Below are positions 44,424-53,098 of a stretch of DNA of 64,000 nt, in pieces; the first letter of the stretch is position 1; the number at the start of each line of letters is the position of its first letter. The position numbers and the translations under genes are program-made. The notes beneath the pieces are model-generated. The model was not told the origin of the DNA and ran no database searches. It worked only from the letters and a program-made list of their open reading frames with translations. The DNA is from Sphingomonas faeni (GTDB taxonomy: Bacteria; Pseudomonadota; Alphaproteobacteria; Sphingomonadales; Sphingomonadaceae), in assembly GCF_003053745.1 (NCBI RefSeq), contig NZ_QAYE01000001.1, positions 682,001 through 746,000 of the forward strand. Direction: 5' to 3'.

Positions 44424-44498
44424 TGGTGACCCCTACGAGAATCGAACTCGTGCTTACGCCGTGAGAGGGCGTCGTCCTAACCGCTAGACGAAGGGGCC
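44424..44498 (-). tRNA. tRNA-Glu (anticodon CTC)
   Basis: On the minus strand the sequence folds as a full cloverleaf: acceptor GGCCCCT pairs with AGGGGTC, anticodon stem ACGCC/GGCGT encloses CTCTCAC with anticodon CTC, the T arm has GTTCGATTC, and CCA is encoded. It reads GAG codons. It lies downstream of the DAHP-synthase gene on the same strand. Confidence 0.95.
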
Positions 44499-44582
44499 GT
44501 TAGCAGAAGCGGGCGTCTACGGAATGGGGTGGCAGGCGTCAAGACGGTTGCCGAACATTCTTGGACGCCCGCAGCTTTTTCT

Positions 44583-45956
44583 TCAGGCGGCGACCTTTTT
44601 GCGCTCGGCCATTTCCTCGTTGAGCATTTCGGCGAGCAGGAAGGCGAGCTCCAGGCTCTGGCTCGCGTTGAGGCGCGGGTCGCAGTGCGTGTGGTAGCGA
44701 TCCGCCAGCGACTGCTCGGTCACGTCGACCGCACCGCCGGTGCACTCAGTCACGTTCTGGCCGGTCATCTCGGCATGGATGCCGCCGGCGTGCGTGCCTT
44801 CCGCGCGGTGGACCGCGAAGAAGCCGCGGACTTCGGCGAGGATGCGGTCGAACGGGCGCGTCTTGTAGCCGTTGGCGGCTTTGACGACGTTACCGTGCAT
44901 CGGGTCGCAGCTCCAGACTACCGGATGGCCTTCACGCGTAACGGCGCGGATCAGGCGGGGCAGGTTCGCCTCGATCTTGTCGTAGCCATAGCGCGTGATC
45001 AGCGTCATCCGGCCGGGTACGCGGCCGGGATTGAGCGTGTCGAGCATCCGCAGCAGCGCGTCGGGCTCTAGGCTCGGGCCGCACTTGATGCCGATCGGGT
45101 TGCCGATGCCGCGGAGGTATTCGACGTGGCTGGAGCCCTCGAACCGCGTGCGATCGCCGATCCACAGGAAGTGCGCGCTGGTGTCGTACCAGTCGCCGGT
45201 CAGCGAATCCTGCCGGGTCAGCGCCTGCTCGTACTGGAGCAGCAGCGCCTCGTGGCTGGTGTAGAAATGCGTCTGCGCGAGCTGCGGCACGGTCTCCGGA
45301 TCGATTCCGCAGGCGGCCATGAACTCGAGCGCCTCGCCGATCCGGTCCGCGGTCTCGGCGTATTTCTTCGACCACGGGCTGCGGCCCATGAAGTCGTGCG
45401 TCCAGCGATGGACCTGATGCAGGTTCGCATATCCTCCCTGTGCGAACGCGCGCAGCAGGTTGAGCGTCGCCGCCGACTGCGAATAGGCGCGAATCATCCG
45501 CTGCGGATCGGGCGCGCGCGATTCCGCGGTGAAGGCGATGTCGTTGACGTTGTCGCCGCGGTACGAGGGCAGCTCGACGCCGCCGATCGTCTCGGTATCG
45601 GTCGAGCGCGGCTTGGCGAACTGACCGGCCATGCGACCGAGCTTCACGACCGGGAGCTTCGAGGCGAAGGTGAGCACGACGGCCATCTGCAGGATGACGC
45701 GGAACGTGTCGCGAATGTTGTTCGCGCTATGCTCGGCAAAGGACTCGGCGCAGTCGCCGCCCTGCAGCAGGAACGCCTTGCCGGCCGCGACTTCGGCGAG
45801 CGACGCGGTCAGGTTGCGCGCTTCACCGGCGAAGACGAGCGGCGGGAACGTGGCCAGCTGATCGGTCGCGGCGGTCAGCGCTGCGGCGTCGGGATAGGTG
45901 GGGAGCTGCCGTGCTTCGTGACGCGTCCAGCTGTCGGGGGCCCAGTTCGCGGCCAT
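44583..45956 (-). CDS. aroG: Class II 3-deoxy-7-phosphoheptulonate (DAHP) synthase
   Basis: It condenses phosphoenolpyruvate with erythrose-4-phosphate, the first step of the shikimate pathway for aromatic amino acids. The 457-residue product is plant-type (class II): [15 protein letters not shown] with the metal-binding cysteine, [12 protein letters not shown], PYRGDxxN-like [43 protein letters not shown] and [18 protein letters not shown]. Start 45956. It is unrelated in sequence to the class I enzymes, so the symbol refers to function only. Regulation is not visible. Confidence 0.95.
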   Translation of the reverse strand: MAANWAPDSWTRHEARQLPTYPDAAALTAATDQLATFPPLVFAGEARNLTASLAEVAAGKAFLLQGGDCAESFAEHSANNIRDTFRVILQMAVVLTFASKLPVVKLGRMAGQFAKPRSTDTETIGGVELPSYRGDNVNDIAFTAESRAPDPQRMIRAYSQSAATLNLLRAFAQGGYANLHQVHRWTHDFMGRSPWSKKYAETADRIGEALEFMAACGIDPETVPQLAQTHFYTSHEALLLQYEQALTRQDSLTGDWYDTSAHFLWIGDRTRFEGSSHVEYLRGIGNPIGIKCGPSLEPDALLRMLDTLNPGRVPGRMTLITRYGYDKIEANLPRLIRAVTREGHPVVWSCDPMHGNVVKAANGYKTRPFDRILAEVRGFFAVHRAEGTHAGGIHAEMTGQNVTECTGGAVDVTEQSLADRYHTHCDPRLNASQSLELAFLLAEMLNEEMAERKKVAA

Positions 45957-46148
45957 ATCATGTCGTCCGATTGGTGAATTGTGACGAAGGCAATGCGCGA
46001 AAACGCCTTTTTGCGCAACGAAGTAAAGCTTGGCCGACAGCGGCGAAATGCTGCACAGGTCAGTTCAACCGGATGTGGTGGCTAAATCCATTCATCCCGG
46101 ATTAAAAAATATATGGCGTCTTCGCTGTCCAATCGGCATGGTCCCGAC

Positions 46149-46325
46149 ATGGACATGCCAATGCGTATCATCATCGCACTTTCGATTATCGGCGGGGGCA
46201 TCTTGGTCGGCGTACCGATCCTGATCATGTACTCGCGTCGTCGCCGCGCCGACAAACTTCGTCGCCGCGGAATCAAGAGCTACAATCGCAGCCCTCGCCC
46301 GGCCACGACCCAGACCGGTCAGTAA
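46149..46325 (+). CDS. Small membrane protein, hypothetical
   Basis: About 58 residues from ATG 46149 (MDMPMRIIIALSIIGGG), with one strong membrane span (IIIALSIIGGGILVGVPILIMY) and then a very basic tail (SRRRRADKLRRRGIKS), fitting a span with the tail in the cytoplasm. An earlier start at 46113 is possible. The stop overlaps the convergent dehydrogenase by 7 bases. No family recognised. Confidence 0.5.
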   Translation: MDMPMRIIIALSIIGGGILVGVPILIMYSRRRRADKLRRRGIKSYNRSPRPATTQTGQ

Positions 46326-47257
46326 CCAGCGTCGAGATCGGCGACGTTCTTCATCGGGCGACCGGCGAGGAACGCGGCCAGGTTGTCGAGGAACAGCGTC
46401 GCCCCGCGAGCGAACATCGTCGTCTGGCTACGGCCCGATAGGTGCATCGTGACGATCGCGTTAGGCGTCGACCAAAGCGGATGATCCGCGGGCAGGGGCT
46501 CCGGGCTGGTCGGATCGAGCACGGCCCCGGCAATCGAACCGTCTGTCAGCGCCGCGATCAGCGCATGATCGTCGATCATGTCGCCGCGCGCAATGTTGAT
46601 CAGCCAGGCGGACGGCCTCATCCGCTGTAATTCTTCGCGACCGATCATCGCGTGCGTCGCGTCTGTCGAGGGCGCGGCGAGGATCACCCAGTCGAACGCG
46701 TCGAGCCGATCGCGCCAAGCGTCGGGCGTGATCGTGCCATCGCGGCCGGTGCGCGTTACGCCGGTGACCTCGACCCCGAACGCGCTCAATCGGTCGCCGA
46801 TCATCTTGCCGATCGTGCCATAGCCAATGACAAGTGCCTTGGTTCCGGCGAGTTCGATCTTGCCGGGCGCGTCCTTCAGCCACTCATGACGGTCCTGCGC
46901 GCGGACGACGGTATCGAAGCGCTTGGCGGCGACGAGCACCGCCATCACCGCATATTCGGCGACCGCGACGGCGTTGATGCCGGCACCATTGGTCAAAGTG
47001 ACGCCGTTCTCACGCAGTATGTCGAGCGGGAACGCGTCGAGCCCGGCATAGATCGTCGAGACCCATTTGAGGTTCGGCCCGGCATGGCGGATCGCGTCGG
47101 CGACGAGTTCGGTCGGCTGCATGTCCACCCAGGCGATATCCGCGTCTGTGATCATCGCGTTGGCTTCGTCCGGCTTGGCGAACCAGGCGAGGTCTAGGTC
47201 AGCGGGCAGTTGCGGTTCGAGGAGCGGGCGGGCGGCGGCTGGGAGGACGGCTTTCAT
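46319..47257 (-). CDS. D-isomer-specific 2-hydroxyacid dehydrogenase family protein
   Basis: A 312-residue NAD-dependent oxidoreductase that should interconvert a 2-oxo acid and its D-2-hydroxy form. The NAD loop is VIGYGTIGKMIGDRL, the catalytic arginine is in NIARGDMIDD, the acidic residue in LDPTSPEPLPADHPLW, and the histidine in VTMHLSGRS, a variant of the usual H-x-A/S-G block. The N-terminal substrate domain is short. It resembles GhrA-type glyoxylate/hydroxypyruvate reductases, but the substrate is not fixed by sequence. Next to a REP-like repeat. Confidence 0.88.
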   Translation of the reverse strand: MKAVLPAAARPLLEPQLPADLDLAWFAKPDEANAMITDADIAWVDMQPTELVADAIRHAGPNLKWVSTIYAGLDAFPLDILRENGVTLTNGAGINAVAVAEYAVMAVLVAAKRFDTVVRAQDRHEWLKDAPGKIELAGTKALVIGYGTIGKMIGDRLSAFGVEVTGVTRTGRDGTITPDAWRDRLDAFDWVILAAPSTDATHAMIGREELQRMRPSAWLINIARGDMIDDHALIAALTDGSIAGAVLDPTSPEPLPADHPLWSTPNAIVTMHLSGRSQTTMFARGATLFLDNLAAFLAGRPMKNVADLDAGY

Positions 47258-47358
47258 CCGGAGAACATCGGCGTGCGGCGGGGCATGTCAAGTTGTGCCG
47301 GGGTCAGCGACGGATCGGTCCCGCGTTCCCCTGCAGTAACACGCTGCCACAATGCTCT

Positions 47359-47454
47359 CGTCATCCCCGCGCAGGCGGGAATCCCTATGCTCAAAGGCTG
47401 GCGATCTAACCGTAAGGCTTGCCAGTATGGGTTCCCGCCTCCGCGGGAATGACG
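47359..47454. repeat. REP/BIME-like inverted repeat between the dehydrogenase and cysS
   Basis: The left arm at 47359-47384 (CGTCATCCCCGC.. GCGGGAATCC) and the right arm at 47429-47454 (GGGTTCCCGCC..GCGGGAATGACG) are near-perfect inverted copies with a 44-base centre. The GTCATTCCCGC-type arm is a widespread bacterial repeat form. Confidence 0.85.
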
Positions 47455-47500
47455 ATCAGATTTTCCCTGTGGCCTCAGTTCCTGGACCTGCACGGCGTGT

Positions 47501-48934
47501 TCACACCACTGCGATCTTCCAGTCCCAGCCTAACGAGTCGCCGTCCATCACCTCGACACCCGCGGCGGCGAGTTCGTCGCGGATCGCATCCGATCGCCCG
47601 AAGTCCTTCGCGGCTCGCGCATCGCGGCGATCCGCCAGCCGTGCGGCGATCGCATCCTCGTCGATGGTCGCCGTTATCGGCCGGATCCGCAGGTCCTCGC
47701 GGCTGATCGTCGCCAGGTCCAGCCCCAGTACCGCGTCGAAATCGTCCAGCGCAGCGACACGGTCCGCCGGCGCTACCCGCTTGTCCGCGAGAAGTTCGTC
47801 GAGGATCGGCAGCGCGCGCGGCGTGGCGAGATCGTCCGAGACCGCCTCCTCCAGCCGGTCGGCATAGGCATGCGCGCTACCCGACGGGCCGCCGGGCTCG
47901 CGAGCGCGCAACGTCTCGACCGCTTGCACCATGCGCTTCAGGCGGATCGCCGCCGCGGCCAAATTCTCCCAGGAGAATTCTAGCTCGCTCCGATAATGCG
48001 CCTGGAGGCACATCAGCCGGTAGGCGAGGGGGTGGAAGCCGCGGTCGACGATCGTCTGCATCGTCGTGAACTTGCCGGTCGACTTCGACATCTTGCCCGC
48101 ACGCTCGACCAGGAAGTTGTTGTGCATCCAGACGCTCGCGCCGGTATCCGCGCAATCGCAGTGCGCCTGGTTCTGCGCGATCTCGTTGGGATGGTGGATT
48201 TCGCGGTGGTCGATCCCGCCGGTGTGGATGTCGAAATGCTCGCCGAGGTAATGCTTGCTCATCACCGAACATTCGAGATGCCAGCCCGGCGCGCCGCGAC
48301 CCCAGGGTGAATCCCATTCCATCTGGCGGTTCTCGCCAGGAGCAGAGGCCCGCCAGATCGCGAAGTCCTGTGGGTTGCGCTTGCCGGCGACCGGTTCGAT
48401 CCGGCTTTCTATGTCGTCGTTGCCGGCTCGTGCGAGGCGGCCATAGTCCGGGACGGTCGCCACATCAAAGTACAGCCCACTGTCGAGCAAGTAGCAATGC
48501 TTCGGAGTGATCTGTTCGGCGAACGCGATCATCTCGGCGATATGATCCGTCGCGACGGCCCAACGCGCCGGCGGCACGATGTTGAGGCGCGCGACGTCGC
48601 GTTTGAACACGTCAGTATAATAGGCTGCGATCTCCCAGATCGAGCGCCCTTGCGCGGCGGCGGCCTTCTCCATCTTGTCGTCACCTACATCGGCGTCGGA
48701 GGTCAGGTGGCCGACATCGGTGATGTTGATGATGTGGGTCGTCGGCCACCCCTTCCACCGCAGCACGCGACCCAGCGTGTCCGCGAACAGGAAGGCGCGC
48801 ATGTTGCCGATATGCTGATAATTATAGACGGTCGGCCCGCAGGTGTAGAGCCCGACATCGGTCGGATCGATCGGCTGGAAGGTCTCGAGCTGGCGCGAGA
48901 GGCTGTTATACAGTGTCAGGGGTATACGGGTCAT
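47501..48934 (-). CDS. cysS: Cysteinyl-tRNA synthetase
   Basis: A class I synthetase that charges tRNA-Cys. The 477-residue product has YTCGPTVYNYQHIGNMR with the zinc cysteine and HIGH motif, WHLECSVMSKHYLG and GGIDHREIHHPNEIAQ (zinc ligands), GKMSKSTGKF as the KMSKS loop, and the helical C-terminal domain with RRDARAAKDFGRSDAIRDEL (seen as two short blocks). Length is normal. Start 48934 on the minus strand; nothing else shares the transcript downstream before the repeat. Confidence 0.96.
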   Translation of the reverse strand: MTRIPLTLYNSLSRQLETFQPIDPTDVGLYTCGPTVYNYQHIGNMRAFLFADTLGRVLRWKGWPTTHIINITDVGHLTSDADVGDDKMEKAAAAQGRSIWEIAAYYTDVFKRDVARLNIVPPARWAVATDHIAEMIAFAEQITPKHCYLLDSGLYFDVATVPDYGRLARAGNDDIESRIEPVAGKRNPQDFAIWRASAPGENRQMEWDSPWGRGAPGWHLECSVMSKHYLGEHFDIHTGGIDHREIHHPNEIAQNQAHCDCADTGASVWMHNNFLVERAGKMSKSTGKFTTMQTIVDRGFHPLAYRLMCLQAHYRSELEFSWENLAAAAIRLKRMVQAVETLRAREPGGPSGSAHAYADRLEEAVSDDLATPRALPILDELLADKRVAPADRVAALDDFDAVLGLDLATISREDLRIRPITATIDEDAIAARLADRRDARAAKDFGRSDAIRDELAAAGVEVMDGDSLGWDWKIAVV

Positions 48935-49111
48935 GGCCTGCTCTTAGCGCTGCATGGGCCCTCCCGCAAAGGCGCTCACATGTCGGGCAGACCCGCCGGA
49001 ACAAGTGGTTTGGCTTGAAAAGACGGCGCTCCGCTGATAGGGGCCCCAGTTCATGCGGCGCGGACCTGTTCGCGACGGCAAAAATATATTCGTCCGGAGC
49101 TTATCGGGTTT

Positions 49112-49318
49112 ATGCAGATCATCGTACGCGACAACAACGTCGACCAGGCCCTTCGCGCGCTTAAGAAGAAGCTGCAGCGCGAGGGCGTGTATCGCGAGAT
49201 GAAGCTGCGCCGGCATTACGAGAAGCCGTCCGAGAAGCGCGCACGTGAGCGTGCAGCAGCGATCCGTCGCTCGCGCAAGCTCGACCGCAAGCGCGCAGAG
49301 CGCGACGGCGCACGCTAA
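49112..49318 (+). CDS. rpsU: 30S ribosomal protein S21
   Basis: A 68-residue ribosomal protein, bS21, which helps mRNA binding in initiation. [20 protein letters not shown] and [19 protein letters not shown] are the family pattern, with a very basic Arg/Lys tail. Complete gene, likely its own transcript; a candidate hairpin terminator follows at 49362. Confidence 0.96.
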   Translation: MQIIVRDNNVDQALRALKKKLQREGVYREMKLRRHYEKPSEKRARERAAAIRRSRKLDRKRAERDGAR

Positions 49319-49361
49319 GATTTTGTCGGCCGTACCCGGCGAGCGGGTGGGTCGATAGTTC

Positions 49362-49383
49362 GGGGTGTCGTGATCGGCACCCC
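49362..49383 (+). terminator. Hairpin downstream of rpsU
   Basis: GGGGTGTCG and CGGCACCCC pair over 9 positions with one G-U, closed by TGAT, 44 bases after the rpsU stop. The following AATTGCTTTCC is only a weak T tract, so termination is tentative. Confidence 0.45.
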
Positions 49384-49444
49384 AATTGCTTTCCAAAGGC
49401 ACGCGCGGCGCTCCGGCGTGACCAGATGACCGGGGCCCGAACCG

Positions 49445-50041
49445 ATGTCGACCGTCACCGCAGTGCCGCTGCAGCCAACCAAGCGCAGCTACCTCGTCTA
49501 CCTATGGGTCGGTATCGCGCTCGCGCTGATCGCCGCGGTTGCGCTGGCGCGTCAGGGTGATGATCCCCTGGCCCGTAATGCGCGCGCGCGGGGCGTGGTC
49601 GTTACCGCATCCGGTTTGCAGTATAAGGTGATCGCGCCCGGCAAGCCCGGTGCGGCCAAGCCGACCGACGCCGACGTCGCGCTGGTGAACTACGAGGGTA
49701 AGCTGCTCAACGGCACGACCTTTGACAAGTCGCAGCAGCCGACGCCGATGCCCGTCACCGGCGTGGTCCCCGGTTTCTCCGAGGCGCTGAAGCTGATGCC
49801 GAAGGGGTCGAAGTACCGCTTCTGGATCAAGCCGGCGCTTGGCTATGGCGACAAGGCCACCGGCCCGATCCCGGCGAATTCGACGCTGGTGTTCGACGTC
49901 GAGTTGCTCGATTTCCTGCCGCAGAGCGTGGTCCAGCAGATGCAGGCGCAGGCCCAGATGGGTCGCGGCGCTCCTGGTGGCATGCCAGGCGGTGCGCCGG
50001 GCGGCATGCCCGGTGGCGCGCAGACGCCGCCATCGCAGTAA
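49445..50041 (+). CDS. FKBP-type peptidyl-prolyl isomerase, membrane-anchored
   Basis: A 198-residue isomerase that speeds proline cis-trans turns in folding proteins. An N-terminal signal anchor (YLVYLWVGIALALIAAVALA) points it to the periplasm. The FKBP core includes TASGLQYKVIAPG, VALVNYEGKLLNGTTFDKS, GVVPGFSEALKLMPKGSKY, FWIKPALGYGDKATGPIP and NSTLVFDVELLDF, complete. The tail is a Gly/Pro/Met repeat (GGMPGGAPGGMPGGA) of unknown use, common in these proteins. ATG 49445 has weak ribosome-site support. Confidence 0.92.
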   Translation: MSTVTAVPLQPTKRSYLVYLWVGIALALIAAVALARQGDDPLARNARARGVVVTASGLQYKVIAPGKPGAAKPTDADVALVNYEGKLLNGTTFDKSQQPTPMPVTGVVPGFSEALKLMPKGSKYRFWIKPALGYGDKATGPIPANSTLVFDVELLDFLPQSVVQQMQAQAQMGRGAPGGMPGGAPGGMPGGAQTPPSQ

Positions 50042-50595
50042 GCGGAGCAGCGGTATTGGGTCGAACCCGTACCGCGATTGAATATCGGATTTGCAACGCG
50101 TCTCGCTTCATTGCGCGGCGCGTTTTGCATTTAGGCGATGCGTCGCGCCGATTATGCGTGAACTTGCGCGGTCGGCCAGCGGGACAAGCCGTCTGCCGAC
50201 AAGATGGCTGGCCTGATTCCGTACGGGATCGACTGCTCTGGGGGTGCGAGCTTCCGCTGGGGAGGGGGCGCAGAGGGCTTCGGGCTGATGAGCCCGGCAG
50301 TCGCGTGCTGCAAGGTCGGTGAGTTCAGCCGTCCTTCGGATAACTCGCGCGGCGATACCCTATTGCAGGTATTGTTTCGGCGCCCGGCGGCTAAAGCCGA
50401 TGCCACCTCATGCTCAGCCATTCTGAGAAAGTGCGGGTTCTAGTCCGCTTTGCACGGAATAGCCCAGCCGGAGCCTACCGGACGCCTTTGGCCATCGACG
50501 GTATCCGAGCTGATCGGGAGCTCAGTTCCAGGCGTGACACGGGAGCATATTGTACTTCGGCACGCGCTGGCCCGCCTGTCCTCAGAACGGCAGAC
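50042..50595. other. Gene-free stretch after the FKBP gene
   Basis: About 550 bases with short frames in several phases, none with a convincing ribosome site, codon pattern or family match. No clear repeat or RNA was recognised. Confidence 0.5.
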
Positions 50596-50625
50596 AAAAA
50601 AATAGCGGCCCGAAGACCGCTATTT
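50596..50625 (-). terminator. Rho-independent terminator of the small membrane-protein gene
   Basis: On the minus strand AAATAGCGG and CCGCTATTT form a 9-pair stem with an 8-base loop, followed by TTTTTT. It ends 21 bases after the stop at 50647. Confidence 0.85.
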
Positions 50626-50646
50626 CTCGAACTAAAGTCGTAAGAC

Positions 50647-50880
50647 TTAGTTGCTGTCCGAATCGTCGTCGTTGTCTGCAACGATAACGATACCGGCGAT
50701 AACTGCAGCTGCTGCGAGAACCGCAACGATGATGCCGCCGCCAGCGAGCTCGTTCTTGTCAGCCGAAACCGAACCCGAACGGACCGAATGTGCAACCGAC
50801 AGATTTGCCGGTGCTGCCATGGCCGGAGCAACTGCCATCGTGGCTGCTGCTGCGGTCAGGAGATACTTCCCAAGACGCAT
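50647..50880 (-). CDS. Small exported membrane protein with acidic tail
   Basis: A 77-residue product from ATG 50880, preceded by GGGAGTTCATC. A signal peptide (MRLGKYLLTAAAATMAVAPAMA) is followed by a short polar segment (SVAHSVRSGSVSADKNELAGG), a membrane span (GIIVAVLAAAAVIAGIVIVA) and a very acidic end (DNDDDSDSN). A strong terminator follows, so it is a stand-alone, probably well-expressed gene. No family or function is known to me; location in the inner membrane with the tail in the cytoplasm is inferred. Confidence 0.72.
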   Translation of the reverse strand: MRLGKYLLTAAAATMAVAPAMAAPANLSVAHSVRSGSVSADKNELAGGGIIVAVLAAAAVIAGIVIVADNDDDSDSN

Positions 50881-51079
50881 GATGAACTCCCTTTGTGCTC
50901 GTCGCGGCAGGCAATGGCATATAACCTTACCCAACGCAACTAAGGCCCTTTATAACAACGCGAAGAGGATCGCACTGTTGCGGCAGTGCAACACACACTT
51001 CCGCTGTTTCTCTATAGCCGAGGTGCGCCACGAAGAAAGCGTTCGCGTGCAAACCGCATGATATTCGCGGTGAGACGCG

Positions 51080-51874
51080 TCAGTTCGTCTTCGGTCCGAT
51101 GGTGGTGCCGGTCTGAAGCGCCCAGGTTTCGGCACCCTCCATGCCCAGCGCGGTCAGGCGGCCCGATGCATAGGCGCCGGTGTCGATGCCGATTCGGTGT
51201 CCGCGTCGCTCGATCTCGTCGGTCATGGTGTGGCCGTGGACGATCGTCTTTTCCAACGTCGAGCGATGATCGAGGAAGGGATCGCGAATCCACCGCAGGT
51301 CCGATGTTCGCTGCAGGTCGAGCGGTGTATCGGGACGTACGCCTGCATGGACGAACGCGTAGTCGCCGATCACGATCATGTCCTCGAACTTGCGCAAGAA
51401 CTCGCGGTGTTCGTCTGGAACGAGCGTTTCGAGGCGTTGCACCAGCTCTTCATAGTCGAGCCGCTCATATTCCGCGGCCTCCATGCCGTAGCTCAGCACG
51501 GTTTCGCGCCCGCCGATGCGGCAGAACAACCGGAGCGCCTTAGGTTCGCCGTCGAGCGCACCGAGGAAGATCTCCTCGTGATTGCCGAGCAGGAAGCGGA
51601 CGTCGGGGCGGTCGGGGCGAGCATGGGCCAGCCCGCGCAACCGATCGATCACCGCCGCCGAGGCGGGCCCCCGATCGACGATGTCGCCGAGGAATATCAA
51701 GGTCGTTTCCGCTGCCCCGCGGTCGCGTTCGTCGGCTTCGATCAGCCCAATTAGTTCGTCGAGCAGGTCGGCACGGCCGTGGATGTCGCCGACGGCATAG
51801 ACGCGGCGACCAGGAGGGACCTGTGGTTGAGTCGGCTTGGCAACGCTACGGGACTTGAAAAGCTTTGAAATCAT
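51080..51874 (-). CDS. Serine/threonine phosphatase-like metallophosphoesterase
   Basis: A 264-residue calcineurin-like enzyme of the PP2A/bacterial PrpA type, with two metals. The metal-binding motifs are in order: GDIHGRADLL, LGDIVDRGP, FLLGNHEEIFL, then FVHAGVRPD and TIVHGHTMTDEI, IDTGAYASGRL. These enzymes act on phosphoproteins or small phosphate substrates; the target here is unknown. Start 51874 (MISKLFKSRSVAK). It stands alone on the minus strand. Confidence 0.9.
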   Translation of the reverse strand: MISKLFKSRSVAKPTQPQVPPGRRVYAVGDIHGRADLLDELIGLIEADERDRGAAETTLIFLGDIVDRGPASAAVIDRLRGLAHARPDRPDVRFLLGNHEEIFLGALDGEPKALRLFCRIGGRETVLSYGMEAAEYERLDYEELVQRLETLVPDEHREFLRKFEDMIVIGDYAFVHAGVRPDTPLDLQRTSDLRWIRDPFLDHRSTLEKTIVHGHTMTDEIERRGHRIGIDTGAYASGRLTALGMEGAETWALQTGTTIGPKTN

Positions 51875-52078
51875 GCTGCAATCGATGTGGGGAGGAAGAT
51901 GTACGGGACCTGATCGAACGCGTCACTCGAACGCGCGGGCGCATACGATCGCATAGGATGTTCCGACAGGCGTCGCAACGCATGGCCGTGAAGGGGGCGA
52001 CGTGACGCCGCGACAGGGCGCGCCGGGCTTGCGGTCGTGCAGCATGACGCGGCGGCGCACGACGGCTATGGGAACGCC

Positions 52079-53098
52079 ATGTCGATCATTTCTCGCCTCG
52101 CGCCGTTCCTGATGCTCACGGCCGCCGCACCCACGGCTTTGCCTGCCGCACCGATGCCCGTAGCGGATGCGGCGCCGACGGCTGCGTTCTTCGACACGTT
52201 GCGCGCTGCCGATCTCCGACTGGCGACGATCGCGTATCGGCTGACCACCGCGAACGCCGCATTGTGCGATCGCCTCCAGCCGCAGATCGGCATGCCCATC
52301 CATGCGCTGACGCAATATGGCCCCGGCGCGCGCAAGGCTGCGGCGGCAACGTTCGGGTTCGAATCGACGATCGGTGTCGAGGCGGTCGTCGCTGGCGGTC
52401 CAGCCGACCGCGCCGGGGTTCGCCCCAACGATTCGATCGTCGCGATCGACGATAGGCCGCAACCCGGCTTGCCGTCTGCCGATACGCCGGAAAGCGCGGC
52501 AGTGCGCGATGCTGCGGAAGCGATCATCACCGACGCGCCGGTCGGAAAGCCGGTGCGACTGACGGTGCTGCGCGACGGCAAGCGCTTGCCGATTACGATC
52601 GACCCGGTAGCCGGGTGCCGGTCGCGGTTCGAGATCCTGCTCGGTAGTGGCCTGGATGCGAGCGCGGACGGCGCGATCGTGCAGCTCGGCGAGCGGTTTT
52701 TCGAAGGCTATACCGACGAGGAGATCGCGGTCGTCGTCGCGCATGAACTGTCGCACAACATCCTGCGTCACCGTGCGCGGCTGGATGCGGCGAAGATCAA
52801 TCGGGGCCTTCTGGCGGAACTCGGTCGCAACGGCCGCCTGATCCGCGAGACCGAAGATCAGGCGGATCTGCTCGGCATCTATCTGCTCGCGAACGCCGGT
52901 TACGATCCGATGTCGGCCCCGAAATTCTGGCGAAGCAAGGGCGGCGCGATCGACGGCGGGCTGTTCCGCAGTCGCACGCACGCCTCGTCCAAGGCGCGCG
53001 CCGAAGCGCTGGAAGCCGCCGCGCGCGATATCGCGTCGACCTCGACGCGGCCGATCATCCCGCCAGTCGTTGCGACTCGAAACGTGCCGTTGCGCTGA
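52079..53098 (+). CDS. Secreted M48-like metalloprotease with a PDZ domain
   Basis: A 339-residue exported protein from ATG 52079. The N-terminal signal peptide (SIISRLAPFLMLTAAAPTALPA) is followed by a PDZ-like part (GVEAVVAGGPADRAGVRPNDSIVAIDD, about residues 99-125; here read as one block in parts) and a gluzincin domain with HELSH at 222-226 as the zinc motif and ETEDQADLLG at 257-266 holding the third ligand. Related M48 proteins act in periplasmic quality control. The 3' end overlaps wecC by 44 bases on the other strand. Confidence 0.85.
   Translation: MSIISRLAPFLMLTAAAPTALPAAPMPVADAAPTAAFFDTLRAADLRLATIAYRLTTANAALCDRLQPQIGMPIHALTQYGPGARKAAAATFGFESTIGVEAVVAGGPADRAGVRPNDSIVAIDDRPQPGLPSADTPESAAVRDAAEAIITDAPVGKPVRLTVLRDGKRLPITIDPVAGCRSRFEILLGSGLDASADGAIVQLGERFFEGYTDEEIAVVVAHELSHNILRHRARLDAAKINRGLLAELGRNGRLIRETEDQADLLGIYLLANAGYDPMSAPKFWRSKGGAIDGGLFRSRTHASSKARAEALEAAARDIASTSTRPIIPPVVATRNVPLR

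Noticed and set aside
50204..50443. 79-codon frame in the gap after the FKBP gene
   Set aside because: No ribosome site or conserved pattern; other frames nearby look equally random.
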